Shown piece by piece: positions 1 to 9,176 of a stretch of 64,000 bases of DNA. A program made the translations under genes and the position numbers. Origin of the DNA: Rhizobium bangladeshense (GTDB taxonomy: Bacteria > Pseudomonadota > Alphaproteobacteria > Rhizobiales > Rhizobiaceae); the NCBI RefSeq assembly GCF_001662075.1, contig NZ_LYPL01000010.1, positions 124,001-188,000 on the forward strand, read 5' to 3'. The notes below the pieces were generated by a model. That model had not been told where the DNA came from. It worked only from the letters and a program-made list of their open reading frames with translations, and made no database searches. Each line of letters starts with the position of its first letter. Position 1 is the stretch's first letter.

Positions 1-537
1 GGCATCGGCGCCGGCATGTTCCTCGACGGCCATCTCTACAAGGGCAGCCGCAACAATGCCGGCGAGATCGGGCATGTCATCGTCGAGCCGCATGGCAGGA
101 TCTGCAGCTGCGGCAAACGCGGTTGCCTCGATCGCTACATCTCGGCGTCCGTCGCCTATGAATCCATGGGGATTGCTAATGCGGGGGAGCTTTCGCCCGA
201 CGAGCTCGATGCGCTGATCGCCAGAGGCGGCGAAGGTCTGGACGCCTGGCTCGACCAGGCCGTCCAGCCGCTGCGCCAGATCCTCGATTTCCTCGAGCTC
301 GCCTTCGATCCTGAGACCATCGTGCTGGGTGGCAGCATCCCGAGCTCGTTGATGCAGCGCCTTGCCGAGCGGCTTGAGCCGCTGCACGATCCGATCGACC
401 CAGGCCGGAAGGACGGCGTGCCCCGCGTCATGATCGGCATGACCGGCAAGGATACCGCGATCCTCGGCGCCGCGGCCCTGCCGATCTTTTCCGAAACCAA
501 TCCTCGCTTCGACGTGCTGCAGAAGCCGGTCAGCTAG
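1..537 (+). CDS. ROK family protein (sugar kinase or repressor), 3' part only
   Basis: The reading frame is open from the first base, so the gene is truncated by the window edge; about 178 C-terminal residues are visible. It opens with a glycine-rich GxGAG stretch, then NNAGEIGH and a cysteine cluster ICSCGKRGCLD near visible residues 33-43. This is the zinc-binding CxCGxxGC signature of ROK proteins. ROK members are either sugar kinases or winged-helix sugar-responsive repressors; the N-terminus that would separate these is missing. The end LQKPVS* lies 14 bases before the convergent DMT gene stop. Proximity to GH20, GH94 and kdu genes suggests a sugar role, which is inference only. Confidence 0.85.
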   Translation, partial: GIGAGMFLDGHLYKGSRNNAGEIGHVIVEPHGRICSCGKRGCLDRYISASVAYESMGIANAGELSPDELDALIARGGEGLDAWLDQAVQPLRQILDFLELAFDPETIVLGGSIPSSLMQRLAERLEPLHDPIDPGRKDGVPRVMIGMTGKDTAILGAAALPIFSETNPRFDVLQKPVS

Positions 538-551
538 CTCTCGCCGGTCCG

Positions 552-1466
552 TCAGCCGCGTGCCGGCAGGGTCGCACCTGGTTGCCGCGGGCGGCGGGCG
601 AGAGGGGGCGCAAAGATGATCACGTTCCCGAGCAGCGTCAGCGCCAGGCCGATCAGGCCGAGGCCGCTCCAGTGGTAGCCCTCGAACACCGTCGACAGCG
701 ACAGGGCGACGATCGGAAACAGCACGGTGGCATAGGCCGCGCGTGAGGAGCCGATGCGGGACACCAGCATCAGGTAGGTGGTGAAACCGATCACCGATCC
801 GATCGCCGAGAGATAGAGCAGCGCGGCAAGATAGGTGATGCCTGATGGTGCCACGATCGACGTCTGCGTCACGGCAATCAGGACGAGGAGGACGATCGTG
901 CCATAGGTCATGCCCCAGGCATTGGCGGTCAGCGGTGAGATTCCGGCCGCGCTGTTGCGGCGCGATGCCATGTTGCCGAGCGAGAAGAACAGCGTGCCGA
1001 GCGCTGCGAGCCCGATCCCTTTCAACGTGCCCATATCGAAATCGACGACAACCTCCTCTCCGAACAGCAGGAGAAGGCCGGTTGCGCCGAGTGCCGCGGC
1101 GATGAGCGTGCGGCCTGTAATGCGGTCGCCGAAGAAGAGCCGCGCATTGACGGCATTGTAGATCGTCGCGAGCGAGAAGATCACCGAGATCAGCCCTGAT
1201 GGAATCGAGGCGGCGGCGTTGTAGAAACAGATGAAATTGAGGCTGAACAGGCAGAGCGCCTGCGCCAGGATGAAAGGTTGATCGCGCAAGGCAGGAAGCT
1301 TGAGCCGGCGCATGACGGCAAGGATGGCGACGAGGATCACCGCTGCCAGCGCAAATCTGTAAAAGACCGAGACCAGGACCGGCACGGGACCGACCTGCAT
1401 TGCAATGGCGATCCAGGTCGTCCCCCATATGAGGACGGTCGCGATGAAAAGAACGGCATTTGCCAT
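552..1466 (-). CDS. EamA/DMT-family drug-metabolite transporter
   Basis: About 304 residues with roughly ten hydrophobic segments arranged as two EamA repeats, as in inner-membrane DMT exporters. The N-terminal repeat begins ANAVLFIATVLIWGTTW, a typical first helix. The frame stays open to 1493, but the ATG at 1464-1466 has a GAGGA ribosome site eight bases upstream and the upstream ATG has none, so the shorter start is preferred. It is transcribed divergently from an AraC-type regulator at 1620, a common arrangement for a regulated exporter. The substrate cannot be read from the sequence; amino acids or other metabolites are usual for the family. Confidence 0.87.
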   Translation of the reverse strand: MANAVLFIATVLIWGTTWIAIAMQVGPVPVLVSVFYRFALAAVILVAILAVMRRLKLPALRDQPFILAQALCLFSLNFICFYNAAASIPSGLISVIFSLATIYNAVNARLFFGDRITGRTLIAAALGATGLLLLFGEEVVVDFDMGTLKGIGLAALGTLFFSLGNMASRRNSAAGISPLTANAWGMTYGTIVLLVLIAVTQTSIVAPSGITYLAALLYLSAIGSVIGFTTYLMLVSRIGSSRAAYATVLFPIVALSLSTVFEGYHWSGLGLIGLALTLLGNVIIFAPPLARRPRQPGATLPARG

Positions 1467-1619
1467 GGAGTGATCCTCTTTTCTCCACGACATAGATCAA
1501 CCGTGAGCCGGTCTCTTGCATATTCTTGCGGCGAAATTCCTTGCCCCGGACTTCCAGCTCGCCACGCGGGCCGTCCACCGGTATTGTTCGCAGGACGTCG
1601 CACGTGTGGGGAAGAATAG

Positions 1620-2483
1620 GTGAAAGACAGCCGCCTCTCGGTTTACAGCTTTTTGTCCGCATCTCCCTCTGCCCGGGTGTCACAGTCCATCGATCTGGGG
1701 TTCGGGCGATCAGCTGCCCTCTGGAGCAATGGCAACGACAGGATGAGCTATGAGCAGCCGGACGGACATACGTTCAGCCTTTATCTCAACGGTGGCGCCG
1801 GAACGCGCCGTCTGGATGGCAGCCCCGCTGCGCGAGGCCGGCCCGGCGCTTTGTGCGTCATGCCACAGGGGCACTCGTCCGAATGGGAAATCGCCGATCC
1901 CTTCGAATTCGTCCATCTCTATGTTCCGGACGACCAGATGCGCCGGATGTTTGCAGAGACGTTTGACCGCGATTCCAGGATGATGGTGCTTCCCGAAGTG
2001 ACCTTCGCGGATGCACCCGTCTTGGCGCGGGCGCTTTGGCAGATGACGAAAGCGATGTCGGCGGGTGGTTATCTGCTGGCTGAGGAAGCGATGATGCAGA
2101 CGATCAACGATTTCTTCGTTGATCCGCGGTATGGAGGCATGCGGGCCCGCGCGATCAGCGGCGGGCTCGCGCCGCATGTGCGCCACCGAACGCTGGACTA
2201 TATCGAGGCCCATCTTGGCGAGACAATCCGCCTGCAGGATCTGGCGGAGATCGGGCAGCTCAGCGCCTTTCATTTTCAGCGGATGTTCCGGGCAAGCTTT
2301 GGTGTATCGCCGCACGGCTGGGTGGCGCACCGGCGTGTCGAGCGCGCCAAATCGATGTTATCGGGCATGGAGCCGATCGCGCAGATAGCATCGGCCTGCG
2401 GCTTCAGCAGCCAGAGCCACCTGACACGGGCCTTCAAGCTGGGCACAGGCGTCACACCCTCTGCTTACCGCCAGCGGCGGTGA
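1620..2483 (+). CDS. AraC-family transcriptional regulator
   Basis: 287 residues starting at GTG, preceded by GGGGAAG. The N-terminal two thirds is a cupin-like sensing region. The C-terminal ~100 residues (from about HRTLDYIEAHLGETIRLQDLAE) carry the two AraC helix-turn-helix motifs, including LSAFHFQRMFRASFGVSPHGW and IASACGFSSQSHLTRAFK, with the usual ending TPSAYRQRR. The gene is divergent from the DMT exporter across about 150 bases, so that exporter is its likely target; this is inferred from position. The effector is unknown. Confidence 0.9.
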   Translation: MKDSRLSVYSFLSASPSARVSQSIDLGFGRSAALWSNGNDRMSYEQPDGHTFSLYLNGGAGTRRLDGSPAARGRPGALCVMPQGHSSEWEIADPFEFVHLYVPDDQMRRMFAETFDRDSRMMVLPEVTFADAPVLARALWQMTKAMSAGGYLLAEEAMMQTINDFFVDPRYGGMRARAISGGLAPHVRHRTLDYIEAHLGETIRLQDLAEIGQLSAFHFQRMFRASFGVSPHGWVAHRRVERAKSMLSGMEPIAQIASACGFSSQSHLTRAFKLGTGVTPSAYRQRR

Positions 2484-2492
2484 AGGCGAGCC

Positions 2493-4514
2493 TTACGACT
2501 GCTGCAGCCCGTAAAGCAGCGGCATCAGCCCGGCGAGCGCCTTGAAGCGCTCCCAGGACTTGGAGGGCGGCTTCGTCCAGCCGGTTTCGGCAAGTCCTGA
2601 GATGCGCGGGAAGACGAGGCGGTCGAAGACGGCGCGGTCGGTCATCGGTTCCGACCAGATGCAGGCCTGGATGCCGAGCAGCTGCTGCTTCTGCGCCGCC
2701 GTCCAGCCACTGAGCGGATCGAAGTTGTAGAGCTTTTCCGCATCCGAGTTCCCTGCCCAGCTGGCGCCCGGTTCATCCCAATCGGGCCTCAGCGCCATGT
2801 CGAGGTAATAGACTTGGCCGGGGCAGACGACCATTTGGTAGCCGCGTTCGGCGAGATCGGCCGAAACCTCTACATTGCGCCAGCTGCAGAGATAGCTCTT
2901 CTCCTTGTCGATGACGTCGCCATGGGCCGCCTCTTCCCAGCCGCCGGTGATGCAGCCCTTGCTCGCTAGGAAACGCTGCACGCGCTCCAGGAACTCCGCC
3001 TGCAGGATCGCCGCGCCCGAGCCGTGAATATCGTCGGCGCCATGCGTGTTGGTGACGACGTTCAGCCGCTTGGCATGGGCATCGGCAACCGCATCGCCGG
3101 CGACGGCGCGCAGGCGTTCCAACGCGGTCGGCGAGCCGGACCACGCCCCGAGCGGCACCTCGTCGGCGCCGAGATGGATGGTCTTGAACGGAAAGAGCTC
3201 GATCAGTTCCGAAAGAATGGTCTCGACGATCTCGTAGGTCTGCTCGCGGGCCGGATTGATGCAATTGTCGGGAAAGCCCTGGACGGAGTAGTAGCTGCCC
3301 TTCTCGGCCGGATCGCGCAGCTCCGGTATCGCCTGCTGCATGGCGTAGCAATGGCCGGGCATATCGATCTCCGGCACGATTTCGATGCCGAAGCTTTTCG
3401 CCTGGGCGACGATCTCGCGGATGACGGCTTTGCTGTAGTAACCGCCCGTCCGCGCCGGACTTGAGCCCAGCAGCGGCGGCATGGCAAGGCCGTGGCCGCG
3501 CCAGGCGCCGATCTCGGTCAGAGCGGGATAGGCGTCGATCTCGACGCGCCAGGCCTCGTCGTCGGAAAGGTGCCAGTGGAAGCGATTGAGCTTGTTCCAG
3601 GCCAGCACCGCCAGCAGCTTCTTGACCTCGGCGGCGGCATAGAATTGGCGGGCGACGTCGAGATGCAGGCCGCGCCAGCCCATTGCCGGTTCGTCGACGA
3701 TCTCCCCGGCTCCAGGAAACTGGAAGACGCCGGGATGCAGCCTGGCGCCGCGCCAGATCTGGCCGAGTGTCACGAGGCCGTAGAGAAAGCCGGTGCGGCT
3801 GCTTGCCTCAACAGTCAGGGTCTCGTCGTTGAAGCTCAGCCGGTAGGCTTCGGGGCCGAAGCCGGCAACATCCTTCAGAATAACCGGGACCGCGCCTTCC
3901 GCCTCGGTGCGCACAATGCCTTCGACGGCGAAGAGATGGTCGACCAGCGCTGCGAAGCCTTTCGCCGCCGCCTGCCCCTCGGCGCTCTGCGCCTGCGGCG
4001 CAAAACCGGCCGGCAGCGGACGGCGGGAGGAGACCGCCACATGGTTCGGCCAGGGGATGACCGATATCTGAACGGGCGCGTTGGCAGGAACCGGATAGAT
4101 CTCGGCGCCGCGCTTCAGGGCCGCGTTGCTGACCGAAGAGCGCGTCGGCTCGACGTCGAGCACGATGGTGCTGCCATCGGAAAGCGCGAGATAGGCGCTC
4201 GTCGCGCCGTCCGTCCAGTGGCGGAACTGCCAGCTCAGCGCATAGACGGAGATTGTCCAGGTCTCGCCGGCGCCGAGCACGAAACCGGCCGGCGGCTGGA
4301 ATTCGGTGAAATTCGAAAGCCGTTGCGAAACGGTCGCGCCTTCGACGCGCCCGACGGGATCGACGCGCCCCGGGCCGCTGACGCAGAGGGAAAAATTCGA
4401 AAGCGGTTCGCTGCCGAGGTTCTTGAGGCGCAGGACGTAGGAGAATTCCTTGCCGTCGGCGGGCGGGTTCCAAAGGGTTTCAAGCCGCAGGGCGTTCGGT
4501 CGCGGTTTCGACAT
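2493..4514 (-). CDS. Beta-N-acetylhexosaminidase, glycoside hydrolase family 20
   Basis: 673 residues from ATG 4514, chosen over GTG 4520 because AAGGAAGAG sits about seven bases before it. A non-catalytic N-terminal region is followed by a GH20b-like domain and then the GH20 barrel. Catalytic-domain landmarks are GLHLDVARQF, LNRFHWHLSDDEAWR and the Asp-Glu pair in HLGADEVP at about residues 451-452, which is the substrate-assisted catalytic pair of GH20. No clear signal peptide is visible, so it may be cytoplasmic and act on imported chitooligosaccharides. It is divergent from a GH94 phosphorylase, suggesting linked use of N-acetylglucosamine-containing sugars. Confidence 0.93.
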   Translation of the reverse strand: MSKPRPNALRLETLWNPPADGKEFSYVLRLKNLGSEPLSNFSLCVSGPGRVDPVGRVEGATVSQRLSNFTEFQPPAGFVLGAGETWTISVYALSWQFRHWTDGATSAYLALSDGSTIVLDVEPTRSSVSNAALKRGAEIYPVPANAPVQISVIPWPNHVAVSSRRPLPAGFAPQAQSAEGQAAAKGFAALVDHLFAVEGIVRTEAEGAVPVILKDVAGFGPEAYRLSFNDETLTVEASSRTGFLYGLVTLGQIWRGARLHPGVFQFPGAGEIVDEPAMGWRGLHLDVARQFYAAAEVKKLLAVLAWNKLNRFHWHLSDDEAWRVEIDAYPALTEIGAWRGHGLAMPPLLGSSPARTGGYYSKAVIREIVAQAKSFGIEIVPEIDMPGHCYAMQQAIPELRDPAEKGSYYSVQGFPDNCINPAREQTYEIVETILSELIELFPFKTIHLGADEVPLGAWSGSPTALERLRAVAGDAVADAHAKRLNVVTNTHGADDIHGSGAAILQAEFLERVQRFLASKGCITGGWEEAAHGDVIDKEKSYLCSWRNVEVSADLAERGYQMVVCPGQVYYLDMALRPDWDEPGASWAGNSDAEKLYNFDPLSGWTAAQKQQLLGIQACIWSEPMTDRAVFDRLVFPRISGLAETGWTKPPSKSWERFKALAGLMPLLYGLQQS

Positions 4515-5018
4515 CGTCACTCTTCCTTGAGGGAAAACCAGGTTTTTGAGCGTTCCGGCATAGGCGCCGGGATCGGCATGGCGGTGAAGTCAATCAAATT
4601 GATTTAATATTGATAGTCGGGTTTTCGCCGAGGCGTCAATCGGCGATGGGGAATTTCTGCTGCTGACGTCCGCGCCTGTTTCCGGCATCGGGCCGCGGGC
4701 AAGCCACTTGCTGGCGAGATGGCGGAGGCGACGGCAGGTGTCGCAATTTGGGAAAAATCGGCTCGTCCCCATCGTGTAACGATTGAGGGAGCCGGGCGCA
4801 TAGAAGGCCCAGACCATATTCGAACCCCGAGCCTGACCCTTTCCGGCCAGGCTCGATTGCGTCGATGATAAAATGGCGCCTTGGTGTCTTATGAAGCCAG
4901 TAAGATTGTCTGAGCCCGTTTGTGACGGGTTGTCCGTCCTCGGATCACGGGTAAGATTTCTCTCAATCTTTTTGCACCACTCCCTGATTCCCCTCTGGCA
5001 CCCATCGACGAGATCTCC
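4515..5018. other. Intergenic region between divergent GH20 and GH94 genes
   Basis: About 500 bases with no convincing gene. Seen here: a short inverted repeat AATCAA-A-TTGATT at 4592-4604, listed separately, and an 8-bp stem CGAGCCTG/CAGGCTCG at 4828-4855 without a T-tract. Both gene promoters should lie here, but no promoter pair stood out clearly. Confidence 0.6.
4592..4604. promoter_or_regulatory. Candidate operator, inverted repeat upstream of GH20 gene
   Basis: Perfect 6-bp arms AATCAA/TTGATT around one central base, lying about 78 bases upstream of the GH20 start and in AT-rich sequence unlike its surroundings. It could be an operator for a sugar-responsive regulator (the ROK protein at the window start is one idea), but nothing in the sequence ties it to a specific protein. 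Confidence 0.35.
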
Positions 5019-8000
5019 ATGGCCCCCAACCGGACGCGCAGCTTGCAAATGCCCCGACGCGAAGAGCTTGGCCTCTTTGTGATCAGCAACGGTTCCGGCC
5101 TGTCGATATCGGCGCTGCCGAATGGGACGCTGTTTGCCATCGACTATGCCGACGACAAGGGATCGGTGCAGATCAACCAGATCCAGGGCTCGCCGCTCAT
5201 CGGCGGCATTGGCCGCCTTTATCTGCGCGTCGGCGGCGCTCGCCCCGATGTCGTCGAGATCGTCGGCCCCCGTGCCGATGGCAGCTTCGCCTATGATGCG
5301 ACGAGCTTCTCCTGGAGCGGCAAGACAGGCGATATCGCCTACGACGTGCGCCTCGCGATTCACCCCTCCGAAACGGCATGGTTCTGGCGTGCCTCGATCC
5401 GGCATCTGAGAGAGGGAACGCTGCCGGTGGATCTGGTGCTGATCCAGGATGTCGGCCTCGGCGATCGCGGCTTTCTGATGAACAGCGAGGCCTATGCCTC
5501 GCAATATGTCGACCACCACATTGCCGACCACAAGGCCTATGGCTTCGTCGTGATAAACCGGCAAAACCTCAAACAGTCGGGCGGCCGCAATCCCTGGCTC
5601 GCGCAAGGCTGCCTCGACGGGGCTGTTGCCTATGCCACCGATGCGATCCAGCTGGTGCAGGCAAAGGGCCGGCTCGACGACCTGCTGGTCGGCGCCTTCG
5701 ACACGCCGCTGCCGAGCGAACGGCGGCAGCAGGAGACCGCCTGCCCTGCCCTTCAATCGAGAGCGCTTTTGGTCACACCAGATGGCGCGACGGCGACGTT
5801 CTTTGCCCTGTTCGCCGCCGATCATCCCGAAGCGTCGAGCGATGCCGATCTTTCGCGTCTCGACGGCATCGAGGTGCCGGACGATGCGGCCGCTCGTCCG
5901 AAGGCAGCAGCACCGGTTCGCAGCCTGCTCCAGGACGCTCCTCTGCTGAAAGTCGAGACGCTCGATAAAAGGACGATCGGCCGGCTCTATCCCGAGCGGA
6001 GCCTGGAAGAGCGCGGCCACGGAAAACTGCTTTCCTTTTTCGTGCCGGACGGTGCGCTCAACCGCCACGTCGTGCTGCGCGACAAGGAACTCGTCGTCGC
6101 GCGGCGCCACGGCGCGATCGTCCGAAGCGGCCAGAACATGCTGCTGGATGACGCCACTCTCGCCGCCACCTGCTGGATGCAGGGGATATTCGCCGCGCAG
6201 CTGACGATCGGCAACACATCTTTTCACAAGCTCTTTTCCGTCTCGCGCGATCCCTACAATCTGACGCGCGCCAGCGGACTGCGCATCATGGCGGATGTCG
6301 GCGCGGGCTGGCAGCTTCTGGCGGTGCCGTCGGCTTTCGAGATGGGTTTGAGCGACTGCCGCTGGATCTATCAATGCCCGGAGCACACGATTATCGTGAC
6401 GGCCGTCGCCTCCGGCGAGGATGCGGCGATGCAATGGAGCCTCTCGGTCGAGGGCAAGCCGTGCCGCTTCCTGGTCTTCGGTCATGTCGTGCTCGGCGAG
6501 CGCGAATATGACGCCGGCGGGCAGATCGACTTCGGCCCCTCGCGCAAACGCGTGTCCTTCCGGCCCGACCCCGCCTGGCTCTGGGGCGGGCGTTACCCCG
6601 ATGCCGTCTATTGGCTGGTGAGTTCGACGCCCGATGCCATCGACGAGATCGGCGGCGACGAGCTGCTCTATGCCGATGGCCTTGCGCGCAACGGCGCTTT
6701 CGTGGCCCTGCGATCCCGGGCGACGCAGGCCCTCTCCTTTGCCGTCGTCGGCTCGATGACCGATGCTGAAGAGGCCGAGCGGCTGGCGCAACGGTATGAG
6801 GCCGGCGTCAGCGAGGAAGCCATGCTCGCGCCGGCATCAACATTCTGGCGCAACGCCGTGCGCTGCATGCGGATCGACAGCGCTTCGCCCGATCTTGCCG
6901 CCCAGGCGACCCTCCTGCCCTGGCTCGCCCATGACGCCATCGTGCATCTGAGCGTGCCGCATGGACTGGAGCAATATACGGGAGCGGCCTGGGGCACGCG
7001 CGACGCCTGCCAGGGGCCGATCGAATTCCTGCTCGCCTATGAGCATGACCGCGAGGCCAAGCAAGTGCTGAAAACCGTCTTCAGCGAACAGTACCTGGAA
7101 AAAGGCGACTGGCCGCAATGGTTCATGCTGGAGCCCTATGCCAACATCCGGGCAGGCGACTGCCACGGCGATATCATCGTCTGGCCGTTGAAGGCGCTGT
7201 GCGACTATATCGAAGCGACCGGCGATCTCGCCATTCTCGACGAAAAGGTGTCCTGGCGCGATGAAAAGTCCATGCAGAAGGCGCCCAAGGCCGACGCCAT
7301 CGCCATCCATGTCGAGAAGCTGCTCGATACCGTCCGCGAACGCTTCATCCCGGGAAGCCATCTGATCCGTTATGGCGAGGGCGACTGGAACGATTCTCTG
7401 CAGCCGGCCGATCCGCATCTGCGCGACTGGATGGTCAGCAGCTGGACCGTCGCCTTGCTCTACGAGCAGATCGTTCGTTATTCCGCCATCCTGCGCCGTC
7501 TCGGGCTTGGCGAGAAAGCCAGGGCCCTGAGGAAGATCGCAATGGCGATGCGCCGGGATTTCAACCGCCATCTCGTGCGGGACGGCGTCGTCGCCGGCTA
7601 TGGCATTTTCGATCCGGCCCATGACGGCGTCGAATTGCTGCTGCATCCGAGCGACACGCGCACCGGCCTCTCCTTCTCGCTGATCGCGATGACGCAGGCG
7701 ATGCTCGGCAAGCTGTTCACCCCGGCGCAGCGACGCGATCACATGCGGCTGATCGAGGAGCATCTGCTTTTCCCCGACGGCGTGCGGCTGATGGAAAAGC
7801 CCGCAACCTACGCCGGCGGGCCTGAAACGCTGTTCCGTCGGGCCGAATCCTCCTCCTTCTTCGGCCGCGAGATCGGCCTGATGTATGTGCATGCGCATCT
7901 GCGTTATTGCGAAACGCTTGCCCTGGACGGCGCGGCGGACGCGCTCTGGAAGGCGATCGCCGTCGTCAATCCGATCGCCGTCACCGCGGCCTTGCCGCAG

Positions 8001-8306
8001 GCATCGCTGCGCCAGCGCAATACCTATTTCAGCAGCAGCGACGCGGCCTTCCCTGATCGCTATCAGGCCGCGGATGATTGGGCGCGCGTCAAGGCGGGCA
8101 AGATCGCCGTCGACGGCGGATGGCGCATCTATTCAAGCGGGCCGGGCCTCTACACCAGGAGCTTCGTCGAAAATATTCTCGGATTCAAACGACGCTTCGG
8201 CCGGCGCAGCCGCAAACCGCTGCTGCCGGCGGCGCACGCCACCCTCGATCTCAGGACGGATCATGCCGCCTGGCGGCGGTTGATGAAACCGAAGCCGCAA
8301 ATTTGA
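5019..8306 (+). CDS. GH94 family glycoside phosphorylase (cellobiose/chitobiose phosphorylase-like)
   Basis: 1095 residues. The C-terminal half has the (alpha/alpha)6 barrel landmarks of GH94, formerly glycosyltransferase 36: PHGLEQYTGAAWGTRDACQGP and GEGDWNDSL, in which Asp at about residue 789 aligns with the general acid of cellobiose and chitobiose phosphorylases. The beta-sandwich region precedes it. It is longer than typical single-enzyme phosphorylases (about 800 residues) and far shorter than cyclic beta-glucan synthases (about 2800). Start at 5019 is uncertain; Met at 5049 is an alternative and neither has a strong ribosome site. Divergence from the GH20 hexosaminidase makes chitobiose or another GlcNAc-containing disaccharide a reasonable substrate guess. 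Confidence 0.85.
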   Translation: MAPNRTRSLQMPRREELGLFVISNGSGLSISALPNGTLFAIDYADDKGSVQINQIQGSPLIGGIGRLYLRVGGARPDVVEIVGPRADGSFAYDATSFSWSGKTGDIAYDVRLAIHPSETAWFWRASIRHLREGTLPVDLVLIQDVGLGDRGFLMNSEAYASQYVDHHIADHKAYGFVVINRQNLKQSGGRNPWLAQGCLDGAVAYATDAIQLVQAKGRLDDLLVGAFDTPLPSERRQQETACPALQSRALLVTPDGATATFFALFAADHPEASSDADLSRLDGIEVPDDAAARPKAAAPVRSLLQDAPLLKVETLDKRTIGRLYPERSLEERGHGKLLSFFVPDGALNRHVVLRDKELVVARRHGAIVRSGQNMLLDDATLAATCWMQGIFAAQLTIGNTSFHKLFSVSRDPYNLTRASGLRIMADVGAGWQLLAVPSAFEMGLSDCRWIYQCPEHTIIVTAVASGEDAAMQWSLSVEGKPCRFLVFGHVVLGEREYDAGGQIDFGPSRKRVSFRPDPAWLWGGRYPDAVYWLVSSTPDAIDEIGGDELLYADGLARNGAFVALRSRATQALSFAVVGSMTDAEEAERLAQRYEAGVSEEAMLAPASTFWRNAVRCMRIDSASPDLAAQATLLPWLAHDAIVHLSVPHGLEQYTGAAWGTRDACQGPIEFLLAYEHDREAKQVLKTVFSEQYLEKGDWPQWFMLEPYANIRAGDCHGDIIVWPLKALCDYIEATGDLAILDEKVSWRDEKSMQKAPKADAIAIHVEKLLDTVRERFIPGSHLIRYGEGDWNDSLQPADPHLRDWMVSSWTVALLYEQIVRYSAILRRLGLGEKARALRKIAMAMRRDFNRHLVRDGVVAGYGIFDPAHDGVELLLHPSDTRTGLSFSLIAMTQAMLGKLFTPAQRRDHMRLIEEHLLFPDGVRLMEKPATYAGGPETLFRRAESSSFFGREIGLMYVHAHLRYCETLALDGAADALWKAIAVVNPIAVTAALPQASLRQRNTYFSSSDAAFPDRYQAADDWARVKAGKIAVDGGWRIYSSGPGLYTRSFVENILGFKRRFGRRSRKPLLPAAHATLDLRTDHAAWRRLMKPKPQI

Positions 8307-8309
8307 AAT

Positions 8310-9056
8310 TCAGCAAAGGTTGGTCGCGTCGCGCAGCTCTTCGAAGCGCGCGGCGCTCTTCGACAGGTGGCTGCGGATCGCGCGGCGCGCGGCCGCTTCG
8401 TTGCCGTCGCGGATCGCCGCGAAGATGGCGTGGTGTTCCCTGCGCATGCGGGCGGCATGGCGCTTGCGCTCGAAAGCCGTCATCTTGTCGAGGCGCGCCC
8501 ATTGGCGCGGCACCATAATATCGCCGAACGTGTCGAAGAGGCGGCTGTAATAGGAATTTTGCGTCGCGACCAGGATCGACCGGTGGAAGGCGTAATCTTC
8601 CTGTGCGCCGTATCCGCCCTTTTCCAGTGCTTTGTCGAGGGCGTCTAGACGATCCTGCATACGGTCGATGTCTTCCGGCGTGCGCCGCAGCGCGGCAAGT
8701 CCGGCGGCTTCATATTCGACCCCGATGCGCAGCTCCAGCACCCGCAGCACCTCGTCGATCGACTGCAGGTCGTTGGGGATGATCGAGAAGGATCGCGGGT
8801 TGGGATCGTTTGACACGAAAGCGCCGAGGCCCTGATGCGTGGTGATCAAGCCCTTGGCGCGTAGCGTGGCGAGCGCCTCGCGCACGATCGTCCGGCTGAC
8901 GCCGGTCGCCGCCATGATCGCCTGTTCGGTCGGCAGGCGCTGGCCGGGTTTCAGGTCGCCGGATTCGATCTGCGCCATCAGCGTATCGGCAAGGCCGCTG
9001 CGCAGGTTCGGCGGCTGGCGAGTGGTCGTGAAGTGCGCGTTGTCCTTGTCCGTCAT
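8310..9056 (-). CDS. GntR/FadR-family regulator with FCD domain
   Basis: About 248 residues. A winged helix (LADTLMAQIESGDLKPGQRLPTEQAIMAATGVSRTIVREALATL) is followed by an all-helical FCD ligand-binding domain that contains the usual His residues (AFHRSILVA and a late RREHHAIFAAI). The frame extends to 9134, but the ATG at 9056 with AGGAT upstream fits the family start better. It is the third gene after kduI and kduD on the same strand, so it probably autoregulates with them. A FadR-type operator lies upstream of kduI. The likely ligand is an intermediate of uronate/pectin breakdown, by context. Confidence 0.9.
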   Translation of the reverse strand: MTDKDNAHFTTTRQPPNLRSGLADTLMAQIESGDLKPGQRLPTEQAIMAATGVSRTIVREALATLRAKGLITTHQGLGAFVSNDPNPRSFSIIPNDLQSIDEVLRVLELRIGVEYEAAGLAALRRTPEDIDRMQDRLDALDKALEKGGYGAQEDYAFHRSILVATQNSYYSRLFDTFGDIMVPRQWARLDKMTAFERKRHAARMRREHHAIFAAIRDGNEAAARRAIRSHLSKSAARFEELRDATNLC

Positions 9057-9176
9057 CCCGATCGAAATCCTGCCTGTCGAGGCGCCGGCGCCGGCCGCTA
9101 TGTCTTTGCTAACCCATGCCGGCCGGAAAGGCAAAAACGGCTTGGCGGCTGTGAAACTCGGGAGCGGCAGGCCGGA

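Noticed and set aside
4590..6791. Very long minus-strand open frame opposite the GH94 gene
   Set aside because: It is antisense to a gene with recognisable GH94 motifs, has no domain of its own and reflects high GC. The same applies to long frames opposite the APC permease (15376-17358), dmm genes (24436-26238) and folD/purU (27730-29487).
5019..8306. Cyclic beta-1,2-glucan synthase (NdvB)
   Set aside because: NdvB is about 2800 residues with membrane segments and a GT84 domain; this protein is a soluble GH94 of 1095 residues.
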